64,000 bases of DNA, taken from Lacihabitans sp. CCS-44. GTDB lineage: Bacteria; Bacteroidota; Bacteroidia; Cytophagales; Spirosomataceae. Shown here piece by piece: positions 19,650-27,865 of the stretch; the first letter of the stretch is position 1, and every line of letters begins with the position of its first letter. A model generated the notes under the pieces. It had not been told where the DNA came from, searched no databases, and was given only the letters and a program-made list of their open reading frames with translations. A program made the position numbers and the translations under genes. The DNA lies in contig NZ_RJUE01000008.1 in the NCBI RefSeq assembly GCF_024343735.1, positions 1 to 64,000 of the forward strand, read 5' to 3'.

Positions 19650-22241
19650 TTAGAAAGTTAAAGCATTAACGGCAGCTGAGTTTGATGTAGTAGGAGAAGA
19701 TTTTAAGGTTGCTCCTGTGTTTGAATACGTACCCCCCGAGTACAATCCCCATCCCGAAGAATTTCCTGTGAAGTTTCCTCCAGTGTAAGTACCGCCATAA
19801 TATATTTTGTAGGCAGCATTTTTTGCAAGATTTGGACTAGAAAAATGGAAAATCGCAGCAGCACTTTTAGGCTTGTAGGTTACTAAATCTTTTCCAGCGG
19901 CATCTTCAATATGGATCATAGATGTAGCGGCCAATGAAGCACTTGACTTAATGAACATACTTACTTGCGTAGATGAGGTGCTCATCGACTTGGTCATGTT
20001 GGAGTTTGGCCCTGAGGCTATAATTGTTCCACCACTTATGATGAAGTTACCGTTAATATCAATGCCTTCGTTTCCACTGACTATGGTCGTGCCACCCTTG
20101 ATAAAGAAATTGCCGTTGACATCAACACCATCTGAGCCTGTCACTATCAATACTCCTCCGCTCACCGTCAGGCTACTTCCATCGTTTGACTCTGTTCCGC
20201 CAGAAACCGTTCCGTAAGAGGTATTTATGCCATCATTTGAGGCTGTAAGGTTGGTTACTCCACCGTTTATGTTGATGAAAATTGACTCCATGCCTTCATA
20301 AGATTTTGTTACGTTTATAGTTCCGTTGTTTACCGTTATGGAGGCTGCCGATTTTAAACCGTCGTCAGTTGCAGATATATTTAGCTCTCCGTTGTTCATC
20401 ACAAATGCTCCATCGCTTTTGAAACCTTTGGCCTCGCTGGTGAGCGAGCTGCTGTAGGTGAATTTAGCTCCAGAGGCGGTAATGTTTGTGGTACCTCCTC
20501 CTACGGTAGCCGTGCCGTCCACATTTATTCCTTTGCCACCTTGGCCAGTACAGGTGATGGTTAAATCTCCGCCGTTTATTTTCAGGTTTTTATCACAATT
20601 TATTCCGGCTGGGGCGGCTATGTCAGCATCTGTGGTATTGTAGTAAGCCGCACCCGTATTTGTGATTTTTACTGTGCCTGCATTAATTGTAAAATCTCCA
20701 CCTGTTTTTATTCCTTTTGACCCTTTGCCCGACACGGCCAAGGTAATGGCGTCTATGGTACTGATGGTGGTATAGCTTTGGCTTTTTAGAGCATTTCCTT
20801 TTTCGCCAGAAGTGTTCACGGTTATTTTCCCACCTTTTATCAAAACGTAAGGTGTTATGGTTGCATCTGTTCCAGAATAGGGAGCCGAAATACCATCATC
20901 CACACTATTAACTGTTATTGTGCCACCATTCAGGGCCACATAGCCTTCTTCGGCCACTATGCCGTCGCCAGATGATGTAACGGTCACCGTTCCATTGTCC
21001 ATCAAGAAGTAATCGTTGGCATGAATTCCGTCTTTTACGGCAGATTTTATGTTGATGTTTGACTCGCTTATGGCTATATAATCATCGGCTACAATACCGT
21101 GCTTGTTGTTTCCAGTCACATTTAAGGTTCCTGTTCCCATAAAACTCAATTGACCTTCGCTAAAAAACGCACCTTTTTGGTCTTCGATATTGGTGGCATA
21201 AGTGACGCCGTCTACAAGGTTGTTAGTTGTTCCAGCCAAAATGTTGATTGTTCCTTTTTTTGCTGATTGAATGTTGATTGCTGGCCCAATGCTATTGGTA
21301 ATACTGGCACCTTTTAAAGTAATATTATAACGATATTCGCTGTATATTTTAAAACTTCCCTTCGTCGCATTTCCTGACAATAGATAAACAATTTCTTTGG
21401 AAACATTAGTCGATTTTACGGTCACATCGGCTCCACTTAAAGTTATGGCTACACCATCGTTTTGGTAAGGATTACTAATGGCGGCACTTGTGCCAGCGTA
21501 GTTTATTACCACAGTGTCTTTAGCAGGAGTGGCTGTTCCAGAAGTTCCAGCGGCTATAACAAGCGAAACTGTACAACTTTGCCCACCTAAACTTAAATTA
21601 AAAATTGCGTTTCCGGCTGAGCTGGGTGTTCCCGAAATACTATAAACCAAGCTACCGGCTCCGCTGCTTAATGTTCCGGCTGCTACGGTGGCGGTCAGTC
21701 CTTCAACACCAATTGATGATGCCGTCGATACATCGTAAGCACCGCCATTTCCACCCGTATAATTCATGGTTACTGTGCCCGTGTAGGCAGTTCCACTTGT
21801 TCCATTCGCCGGAGCGGCTACACAAACTAGGGTAGAAATACTAGATTTTGAGACGGCCACTGGTAAAGCCAAAGTGCAAGTTTGGCCACCTAAAGAAATG
21901 GTAAAATTTGCAGTGCCAGATGAAGCAGGCGTACCTGTGATTAGGAAATTGGCGGTGCCACTTCCTTCAGCCAAAGTACCTGCTTGTAAAGTTCCTGTAA
22001 GACCAGTAACGCCTGAAGAAGCCACTCCATCTCCGGCAGTATAAGCAACTCCGTTGCCACCTGTATAAGGAACACTCGCAGTGGCTGTGTATGATGCTCC
22101 ACTCGTGGCAGCGACTGAAAATGTGGCGTTTGAGCAGGTAAGTGCGGTGATTGTGGCTCCTTCGGCGTCAATGGAGGCATTTTCATTACAAGAGATTGTT
22201 CCTAGCAAAGCTAAAAGAAAGAGTACTTTAGAGAATTTCAT
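19650..22241 (-). CDS. Lipoprotein with Cthe_2159-type carbohydrate-binding beta-helix domain
   Basis: The 863-residue product has a lipoprotein signal (MKFSKVLFLLALLGTISC, lipidated Cys near residue 19). Residues about 30-235 hold two copies of a roughly 100-residue repeat (TCSNATFSVAATSGASYTAT / VCVAAPANGTSGTAYTGT, each closing with LGGQ(T/S)CT). From about 240 the sequence is a long right-handed beta-helix-like domain with recurring (D/S)GI, GGxxxIxxSxDGI and KGIKTDGDxTIxxG turns, matching the Cthe_2159 family (PF14262) that binds polygalacturonate-type polysaccharides. It probably sits on the outer membrane surface. It is convergent with GMC pair 1 and divergent from GMC pair 2, so a role in presenting plant-type polysaccharide is possible but unproven. 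Confidence 0.82.
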   Translation of the reverse strand: MKFSKVLFLLALLGTISCNENASIDAEGATITALTCSNATFSVAATSGASYTATASVPYTGGNGVAYTAGDGVASSGVTGLTGTLQAGTLAEGSGTANFLITGTPASSGTANFTISLGGQTCTLALPVAVSKSSISTLVCVAAPANGTSGTAYTGTVTMNYTGGNGGAYDVSTASSIGVEGLTATVAAGTLSSGAGSLVYSISGTPSSAGNAIFNLSLGGQSCTVSLVIAAGTSGTATPAKDTVVINYAGTSAAISNPYQNDGVAITLSGADVTVKSTNVSKEIVYLLSGNATKGSFKIYSEYRYNITLKGASITNSIGPAINIQSAKKGTINILAGTTNNLVDGVTYATNIEDQKGAFFSEGQLSFMGTGTLNVTGNNKHGIVADDYIAISESNINIKSAVKDGIHANDYFLMDNGTVTVTSSGDGIVAEEGYVALNGGTITVNSVDDGISAPYSGTDATITPYVLIKGGKITVNTSGEKGNALKSQSYTTISTIDAITLAVSGKGSKGIKTGGDFTINAGTVKITNTGAAYYNTTDADIAAPAGINCDKNLKINGGDLTITCTGQGGKGINVDGTATVGGGTTNITASGAKFTYSSSLTSEAKGFKSDGAFVMNNGELNISATDDGLKSAASITVNNGTINVTKSYEGMESIFININGGVTNLTASNDGINTSYGTVSGGTESNDGSSLTVSGGVLIVTGSDGVDVNGNFFIKGGTTIVSGNEGIDINGNFIISGGTIIASGPNSNMTKSMSTSSTQVSMFIKSSASLAATSMIHIEDAAGKDLVTYKPKSAAAIFHFSSPNLAKNAAYKIYYGGTYTGGNFTGNSSGWGLYSGGTYSNTGATLKSSPTTSNSAAVNALTF

Positions 22242-22547
22242 TGTTAAATGCGTTGTAATTATTTTTCTGAATTGCTAAAACGGTCATTTTAAATACCGCT
22301 GGGCTTTGGTCAGATTTTTTTAAACTTTTGTATTTTAGAACTTTAAAATCTATTACGCTTTATTTTTTTGGTTTGTTATTCTAAATCTCAATTTGGCACA
22401 TAAAAATACATTTTGTCTAAAATATTATAGGCAGAATACAATATTGAAGCTTAAAATCAGATTTTTGTTGATTAATTATTTCTAAGTTTTGTCGGTTTTA
22501 TATAAACAAAAGCATAATTTCGCAGTCGTTCAACCAAAAAATATTTA
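22242..22547. other. Divergent intergenic region (306 bp) with no gene
   Basis: AT-rich DNA between the divergent lipoprotein gene and GMC gene 2. It must hold promoters in both directions. TAAGTTTTG at about 22490 is one base longer than the TAnnTTTG consensus and is the best plus-strand candidate. No ORF, RNA or repeat is recognised. Confidence 0.5.
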
Positions 22548-24269
22548 ATGGCCAATCTGAATACAAAACTCAATAAAACAAACACCTATGACGCCATAGT
22601 GGTGGGCTCAGGGATGAGTGGGAGCTGGGCAGCAAAAGAACTTTCAGAAAAAGGTCTAAAGACACTTGTTTTAGAAAAAGGACGGATGGTTAACCATTTG
22701 GAAGATTATCCGACCATGAACCAAGACCCATGGGATAAGGAACACAGAGGTGCCCTCACTGCTGAAGACAGAAAAAAACATCATATTCAGATCAGAAGCG
22801 GTTTTGTGGGTGAAGATACCAAACATTTCTGGACCAATGACTTAGATAATCCTTATCAAGAAATTCAACCTTTCGACTGGATTCGTGGTCATCACACGGG
22901 AGGTAGAAGTTTGCTTTGGGGCAAACATACCTATCGTTGGAGCGAGCATGACTTTGAAGCCAATGCCCGCGAAGGAATAGCCATAGATTGGCCTATTCGA
23001 TATAAAGATATAGCTCCATGGTATAGTTATGTAGAGAAATTCGTTGGCATAAGTGGCGAAAAACTTGGCTTAAGCCATTTTCCTGATGGAGAGTTTCAGC
23101 CACCGTTTCCTCTAAATTGCCTGGAGGATTATTTTAAGTCTCAAATTCAAAGCAAATTTAAAGGTAGATACGTTACCTCTGGTCGTGTAGCTCACTTGAC
23201 AGAACCCACTGAGGAGCAGCTTAAATTGGGCCGAGGGAAATGCCAGAACAGAAACCGCTGCTCTCGAGGTTGTCCTTTTGGGGCTTACTTTAGTGCGAAT
23301 TCTTCAACTTTACCTGCTGCAAACAATACGGGTAATTTTGTTATTAGACCGCATTCAGTGGTGAAAGAGGTGTTATTTGATAACCAAACACAAAAAGCAA
23401 CTGGCGTGGTAGTGATAGACGCCGAAACCATGGAGGAGCACACTTTCAAAGCAAAAATTATATTTTTGAATGCCTCGGCTATGTCCACAGCTCAGATTTT
23501 GCTGAACTCCAAATCCGACCGTTTTCCGAATGGAATGGGAAATGATTCGGGCGAATTGGGGCACAATATTATGGATCATCATTATCATGTGGGAGCCATG
23601 GGCGATTTTGACGGTATGGAGGAAGATTATTACAAAGGGCGTAAGCCTGTGGGTATTTTTATTCCAAAATATGTAAACATTGATGCTCAAACACAGAATA
23701 AGAGCTTTTTGCGTGGTTATGATTTTCAAGGAGCTTCGGGAAGGAGCAGTTGGGGTAGAGGAGGTGATGCAGTAGGTATTGGTGCTGATTTCAAAGAATC
23801 CCTGTACAAACCTGGCGGCTGGAGCATGTCATTGATGGGATTTGGCGAGGTTTTGCCTTATCATGAAAATAAAATGCACTTAGACTTTTCGAAAACTGAT
23901 AAATGGGGAATTCCACAGATAGTTTTCGATGCCGGATTTAAGAAAAATGAGTTGGAGATGCGGAAGCAAATAAAAGCGGATGCTGTTGAAATGTTGGAAG
24001 CATCAGGGTTTAAAAATATAAAATCTTTTGATAATTCGGGTGGAATGGGTGTAGGTGTGCATGAAATGGGAACTGCCCGAATGGGCCACGATCCCAAGAC
24101 ATCGGTGTTGAATGGAAATAATCAGTTGCACGCTGTAAAAAATGTGTTCATTACTGACGGAGCGTGTATGACAAGCTCAAACTGCGTGAATCCATCGATA
24201 ACCTACATGGCCTTATCAGCTCGTGCAGCCAACTATGCAGTAGAACAACTCAATAAGCATAACCTATGA
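22548..24269 (+). CDS. GMC family FAD-dependent dehydrogenase, catalytic subunit, pair 2
   Basis: The 573-residue product is a close paralogue of the protein at 17859. It has the FAD site DAIVVGSGMSGSWAAKEL (about 15-32), the 3Fe-4S-type motif Cys232-x5-Cys238-x3-Cys242 (CQNRNRCSRGCPFGAYF), HEMGTARMG with His505, and the C-terminal NCVNPSITYMA. It has no signal peptide. Its partner small subunit follows at 24461, the reverse of the order in pair 1, across a 191-bp gap filled by a palindromic repeat array. The role is periplasmic oxidation of a sugar or alcohol; the electron acceptor is not encoded nearby. Confidence 0.92.
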   Translation: MANLNTKLNKTNTYDAIVVGSGMSGSWAAKELSEKGLKTLVLEKGRMVNHLEDYPTMNQDPWDKEHRGALTAEDRKKHHIQIRSGFVGEDTKHFWTNDLDNPYQEIQPFDWIRGHHTGGRSLLWGKHTYRWSEHDFEANAREGIAIDWPIRYKDIAPWYSYVEKFVGISGEKLGLSHFPDGEFQPPFPLNCLEDYFKSQIQSKFKGRYVTSGRVAHLTEPTEEQLKLGRGKCQNRNRCSRGCPFGAYFSANSSTLPAANNTGNFVIRPHSVVKEVLFDNQTQKATGVVVIDAETMEEHTFKAKIIFLNASAMSTAQILLNSKSDRFPNGMGNDSGELGHNIMDHHYHVGAMGDFDGMEEDYYKGRKPVGIFIPKYVNIDAQTQNKSFLRGYDFQGASGRSSWGRGGDAVGIGADFKESLYKPGGWSMSLMGFGEVLPYHENKMHLDFSKTDKWGIPQIVFDAGFKKNELEMRKQIKADAVEMLEASGFKNIKSFDNSGGMGVGVHEMGTARMGHDPKTSVLNGNNQLHAVKNVFITDGACMTSSNCVNPSITYMALSARAANYAVEQLNKHNL

Positions 24270-24270
24270 G

Positions 24271-24438
24271 TCTGGAGTGGGTAAAGACGCAATGCATTGC
24301 GTCTCAAGGAGTGGGTAAAGACGCAATGCATTGCGTCTAGGCAGAATAAGACGTATTGCGTCTAGGCAGAATAAGACGCATTGCGTCTAGGTAGAATAAG
24401 ACGCAATGCGTCTAAGCAAAGCAAGACGCATTGCGTCT
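24271..24438. repeat. Palindromic tandem array: two 34-bp units plus four 25-bp units
   Basis: Two units of GGAGTGGGTAA + the perfect 20-bp palindrome AGACGCAATGCATTGCGTCT (24285-24304 and 24319-24338) are followed by four 25-bp units, (A)GGCAGAATA + AGACGCATTGCGTCT variants, at 24339, 24364, 24389 and 24414. The shorter cores keep the AGACGCA...GCGTCT arms. It lies inside the operon-like gap between the GMC gene and its small-subunit gene. Each core can fold as a hairpin in RNA. Similar GACGC-type palindromes occur as intergenic repeats in other genomes; function is unknown. Confidence 0.92.
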
Positions 24439-24460
24439 CAATAAGTAAAAGAAACAAACA

Positions 24461-25054
24461 ATGAACAGAAGAGATTATATAAAAAATACAGCCGCAGCAC
24501 TTGGATTAACCTTGACAGGCATTTCAATGTCTGAAATGCTACTTTCGTGTCAGACTCAGGCCAACCTAGATTGGAAGCCAGCCTTTTTTACAAACAATCA
24601 AGCGGCATTGATAGCAGATATAGCTGAATCCATTCTTCCAAAAACCAAAACTCCTGGAGCAAAAGAAATGGCAGTTCCGCAGTTTATTGACAAAATGGTA
24701 AAAGAAACAATGGATGAGGCCTCTCAGAAAAGTTTGGTAGAAGGATTGGAATCCTTTGAAGATGAGGTAAAAGCAAAGTATGATACCAATTTTATATTAT
24801 TGAAAGCAGACCAAAAGAAAGAGTTTTTGGAAAAGCTCGACAAAGAAAAACCTCGCTCGGGATTAAGTATGTGGGGCATAGCTCTTGAAAAAGATGCTCC
24901 CCAGCCTACTTTCTTCAAGATAATCAAGGGCTTAACATTATTTGGATTTTATACTTCCGAAGAAATCGGTCGAAACGTTTTGGTTTACGACCCAGTTCCA
25001 GGAGAATATATTGGCTGTATGCCTCTAAAAGGTCAAAATTCTTGGACAGAATAG
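24461..25054 (+). CDS. Gluconate 2-dehydrogenase subunit 3 family protein (Tat-type small subunit), pair 2
   Basis: The product of 197 residues begins MNRRDYIKNTAAALGLTLTG, a better Tat motif (RRDYIK) than its paralogue. It continues to MLLSCQT, which resembles a lipobox, so it may be a Tat-exported lipoprotein. The family signature is present (IADIAESILPKTKTPGAKEM, then LTLFGFYTSEEIGRNVLVYDPVPGEYIGCMP). It should act as the small, escort subunit for the GMC protein encoded just upstream at 22548. The gene is followed after 85 bp by the rhamnose aldolase/dehydrogenase gene. Confidence 0.9.
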   Translation: MNRRDYIKNTAAALGLTLTGISMSEMLLSCQTQANLDWKPAFFTNNQAALIADIAESILPKTKTPGAKEMAVPQFIDKMVKETMDEASQKSLVEGLESFEDEVKAKYDTNFILLKADQKKEFLEKLDKEKPRSGLSMWGIALEKDAPQPTFFKIIKGLTLFGFYTSEEIGRNVLVYDPVPGEYIGCMPLKGQNSWTE

Positions 25055-25139
25055 TGATTTATCAGTACAGTAAAGGACAGTTATAGTAAACCTTTACCAT
25101 TCTTTTGTGTTAGATTTTATAAAAAAAATACATTTAAAT

Positions 25140-27251
25140 ATGTCATTTAACAAAGACAGTTTCAAACACGCAAGTTACCTATGGGACGACGCCAAAGCTG
25201 CAGAAATGGCTGGCGACGAAGTTGCGTTATTTATATATCGTTCAAATCTTCTTGGGGCCGATTTGCGGTTGACCAATTATGGCGGTGGAAACACCTCAGT
25301 AAAAATCACTGATAAAGACCCACTTACAGGTCAAGAAACAGAAGTGATGTGGATCAAAGGCTCGGGCGGCGACATAGGCACTTTGAAAAAGTCGGGTTGT
25401 GCGGCCTTGTATATGGACAGGCTACTAAACCTTGAAAATGTATATAAAGGCATCGACCATGAAGACGAAATGGTGGAGCTTTTCAATCATTGTATTTTTG
25501 ACTTGGCTTCAAAAGCCCCTTCTATAGATACTCCGCTTCATGGATTTTTACCGTTCAAGCACATAGACCACCTTCATCCAGATGCGGCTATTGCAATTGC
25601 AGCTGCAAAAGACGGAAAGAAAATAACTGATGAGTTATTCAACGGCGAAATCGGTTGGGTGGGCTGGCAAAGGCCAGGCTTTGATTTGGGATTAAAACTC
25701 AGAGCTTGCTTAAATGAGGCCGCAGCCAAAGGCATCACACTAAAAGGAATAATGTTGGGCTCTCACGGTTTGTTTACTTGGGGCGATACCGCATATTCTA
25801 GCTATATCAATACCCTCGAAGTTATCGAAAAATGTGCTCAATATTTGGAGGATAATTTCGGAAAAACGAGACCAGTTTTTGGTGGAAAGAAAATTGATAG
25901 CCTTTCAGAAACTGATAGAAAGGCCAAAGCATCGGCCTTGGCTCCAACATTGAGAGGTTATTGCTCTTCAGAACGTAAAATGGTGGGTCATTTTACAGAT
26001 GACAGCCGTGTCTTAGAATTTATCAACTCTAATGATTTGGCAAAGTTGGCTCCTTTGGGCACTTCATGTCCTGACCACTTCTTGCGAACTAAAATCGCTC
26101 CATTGGTTTTAGAACCAGCCAAAATAGAAGACAAAACCTATTTGGATACAGTTTTTGAAGAATACAGAACAGGTTACAAAGCCTATTATGATGCTTGTAA
26201 ACATCCCAATTCACCAGCCATGCGTGACCCAAATCCTGTGGTAATTCTTTATCCGGGTGTAGGAATGTTCACATTTGCTAAAGACAAAACCATGGCTCGT
26301 TTGGCTTCAGAATACTATACCAACGCCATAAATGTAATGAAAGGTGCGGAGGCAGTTTCGGAATATACTGCCCTTCCACATCAGGAAGCCTTTGATATTG
26401 AATATTGGTTGTTAGAAGAAGCTAAGCTACAAAGGATGCCAAAACCCAAGGCTCTTTCTGGCCGTATAGCTCTGATAACAGGCAGTGCAGGCGGAATAGG
26501 AAAAGCAATTGCCAAAAAATTTGCAGAAGAAGGTGCTTGTGTGATTTTGAACGATATTAATCAGGAAAGATTAGATACTGCAACTGAAGAGTTTTTAAAG
26601 CTTTACGGTAAAGACGCCGTTGCATCTACCTTATTAAATGTAACCGACAAGGATTCTACATTTACAGCCTTTGAAAACGCGGCTTTGGCATTTGGAGGCG
26701 TAGATATTGTTGTAAATAACGCAGGAATCAGTATTTCTAAATCAATAGCCGAGCATAGCCTTGAAGAGTGGGATAGACTGTATGATATTTTAGTAAAAGG
26801 CCAATTTATAGTATCTCAAGCGGGCGTAGCTATTATGCGTAAGCAAGGAATTGGAGGAGATATCGTAAATATTGTCTCTAAAAATGCTGTGGTAGCAGGA
26901 CCAAATAATCCGGGATATGGATCTGCCAAAGCAGCTCAAGCTCACATGACCAGATTGATGGCGGCAGAGTTGGGTGCTGACAAGATCAGAGTAAATACAG
27001 TGAACCCTGATGCCGTAATTTCTGACTCAAATATTTGGGCGGGAGGATGGGCCGAAGGCCGTGCCAAAGCCTACGGAATTACGGTTGCAGAATTGCCCGC
27101 TTATTATGCCAAAAGAACGCTTCTGAATGAAATTATCTTGCCAGATGATATTGCCAACGCATGTTTCGCATTTGTGGGTGGATTGCTAAATAAGTCAACA
27201 GGAAACGCTATAAATGTTGATGGCGGAGTAGCTATGGGCTTTTATAGGTGA
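25140..27251 (+). CDS. Bifunctional rhamnulose-1-phosphate aldolase / short-chain (lactaldehyde) dehydrogenase
   Basis: The 703-residue product is a fusion. The N-terminal half is a class II aldolase with the zinc-binding HIDHLHPDA motif (about 141-149) and GSHGLFTWG. The C-terminal half is an SDR dehydrogenase with TGSAGGIGKAIA (about 446-457), NNAG and the YGSAK catalytic pair (Tyr593, Lys597). This matches the RhaEW/RhaAD type family that cleaves L-rhamnulose-1-phosphate to DHAP and L-lactaldehyde and oxidises the aldehyde to L-lactate. The frame is open to a GTG at 25107, but the ATG at 25140 gives the usual family N-terminus. The isomerase gene follows once the GxxExxY element at 27261 is discounted. 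Confidence 0.93.
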   Translation: MSFNKDSFKHASYLWDDAKAAEMAGDEVALFIYRSNLLGADLRLTNYGGGNTSVKITDKDPLTGQETEVMWIKGSGGDIGTLKKSGCAALYMDRLLNLENVYKGIDHEDEMVELFNHCIFDLASKAPSIDTPLHGFLPFKHIDHLHPDAAIAIAAAKDGKKITDELFNGEIGWVGWQRPGFDLGLKLRACLNEAAAKGITLKGIMLGSHGLFTWGDTAYSSYINTLEVIEKCAQYLEDNFGKTRPVFGGKKIDSLSETDRKAKASALAPTLRGYCSSERKMVGHFTDDSRVLEFINSNDLAKLAPLGTSCPDHFLRTKIAPLVLEPAKIEDKTYLDTVFEEYRTGYKAYYDACKHPNSPAMRDPNPVVILYPGVGMFTFAKDKTMARLASEYYTNAINVMKGAEAVSEYTALPHQEAFDIEYWLLEEAKLQRMPKPKALSGRIALITGSAGGIGKAIAKKFAEEGACVILNDINQERLDTATEEFLKLYGKDAVASTLLNVTDKDSTFTAFENAALAFGGVDIVVNNAGISISKSIAEHSLEEWDRLYDILVKGQFIVSQAGVAIMRKQGIGGDIVNIVSKNAVVAGPNNPGYGSAKAAQAHMTRLMAAELGADKIRVNTVNPDAVISDSNIWAGGWAEGRAKAYGITVAELPAYYAKRTLLNEIILPDDIANACFAFVGGLLNKSTGNAINVDGGVAMGFYR

Positions 27252-27260
27252 TTTTAGGGC

Positions 27261-27289
27261 ACACGGATTTTATGGATTTGACACGGATA
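27261..27289 (+). repeat. Left inverted repeat of the GxxExxY element
   Basis: Starts ACACGGATTTTATGG and ends GACACGGATA; it is an imperfect inverse of 27819-27848 and nearly identical to 37853-37881. Confidence 0.7.
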
Positions 27290-27391
27290 AAAATTTATAA
27301 TCATTTATTTTTTTTAAGAAATTAATGATAAAGTAGGTTCTTAATCTGCATTAATGCACATATTGATAAGAAATCTAAATCTAATCTAAAA

Positions 27392-27778
27392 ATGAAGCAC
27401 GATGAACTAACAAAAAGAATCATAAAAGTCTATTATCAAGTATATAATGAACTGGGTTATGGTTTTTTAGAAAGAGTATATCAAAATGCTATGTTTGTGG
27501 CTTTAAAGCAAGAAGAACTAGAAGTAGTTGCCCAAAAGAAAATTGATGTCTGGTTTAGAGGCTATAAAGTGGGAGAGTATTTTGCTGATTTAGTGGTTGA
27601 GGGTTTAGTGATTATTGAATTAAAAGCCGCTGACTATTTAGTTGAAGAGAATGAAGCCCAATTACTTAATTATCTTAGAGGAACGAATATCGAAGTAGGC
27701 TTACTTTTCAATTTTGGGAAAAAAGCAGATTTTAAAAGAAAAGTGTATGATAATAATTTGAAATTTATACCCATTTAA
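27392..27778 (+). CDS. GxxExxY family protein (PD-(D/E)XK nuclease-like)
   Basis: The 128-residue protein has the family signature GYGFLERVYQNAM (GxxExxY variant, about 22-34). It also has the fold-defining GEYFADLVVEGLVIIELKA (about 62-80), in which Asp67, Glu77 and Lys79 could form a D...ExK nuclease-like centre, and LLNYLRGTNIEVGLLFNFG near the end. Members are short, widespread in Bacteroidota and other phyla, often multicopy and found in intergenic settings. The biochemical role is unknown. Here the gene is flanked by inverted repeats and interrupts a rhamnose operon without breaking either neighbour. Confidence 0.88.
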   Translation: MKHDELTKRIIKVYYQVYNELGYGFLERVYQNAMFVALKQEELEVVAQKKIDVWFRGYKVGEYFADLVVEGLVIIELKAADYLVEENEAQLLNYLRGTNIEVGLLFNFGKKADFKRKVYDNNLKFIPI

Positions 27779-27818
27779 ATAATATTTTAGCAGGTTTGTA
27801 CATAATCTATCAAAAAAA

Positions 27819-27848
27819 TATCCGTGTCTAATCTGTGTTAACCCGTGT
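27819..27848 (-). repeat. Right inverted repeat of the GxxExxY element
   Basis: Plus-strand sequence starts TATCCGTGTC and ends ACCCGTGT. Its reverse complement has the same ACACGG...GACACGGATA frame as the left end. It extends into what would be a GTG-started N-terminal extension of the isomerase gene (27845), an argument against that start. Confidence 0.7.
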
Positions 27849-27865
27849 TCAATAAACAACAAAAG

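Larger units (their letters stand above)
27261..27848 (+). mobile_element. 588-bp GxxExxY element bounded by ~30-bp imperfect inverted repeats
   Basis: The left end 27261-27289 begins ACACGG and ends GACACGGATA. The right end, read in reverse complement from 27848 to 27819, also begins ACACGG and ends GACACGGATA. Between these ends lies a single GxxExxY gene. The element sits in the gap between the rhamnose aldolase and isomerase genes, 9 bp after one stop and 17 bp before the next start. A solo copy of the left end (27 of 29 bases identical) lies at 37853-37881. Transposition has not been shown; no transposase is present and target-site duplications are not obvious. Confidence 0.6.

Noticed and set aside
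24271-24438. Possible CRISPR array
   Set aside because: The units are contiguous 34- and 25-bp repeats with near-identical spacers and self-complementary cores; there are no unique spacers and no cas genes.
25107-25139. GTG start for the aldolase/dehydrogenase
   Set aside because: The family N-terminus corresponds to the ATG at 25140.
27845-27865. GTG start giving the rhamnose isomerase seven more residues
   Set aside because: The codon lies within the right inverted repeat of the GxxExxY element; ATG 27866 follows.
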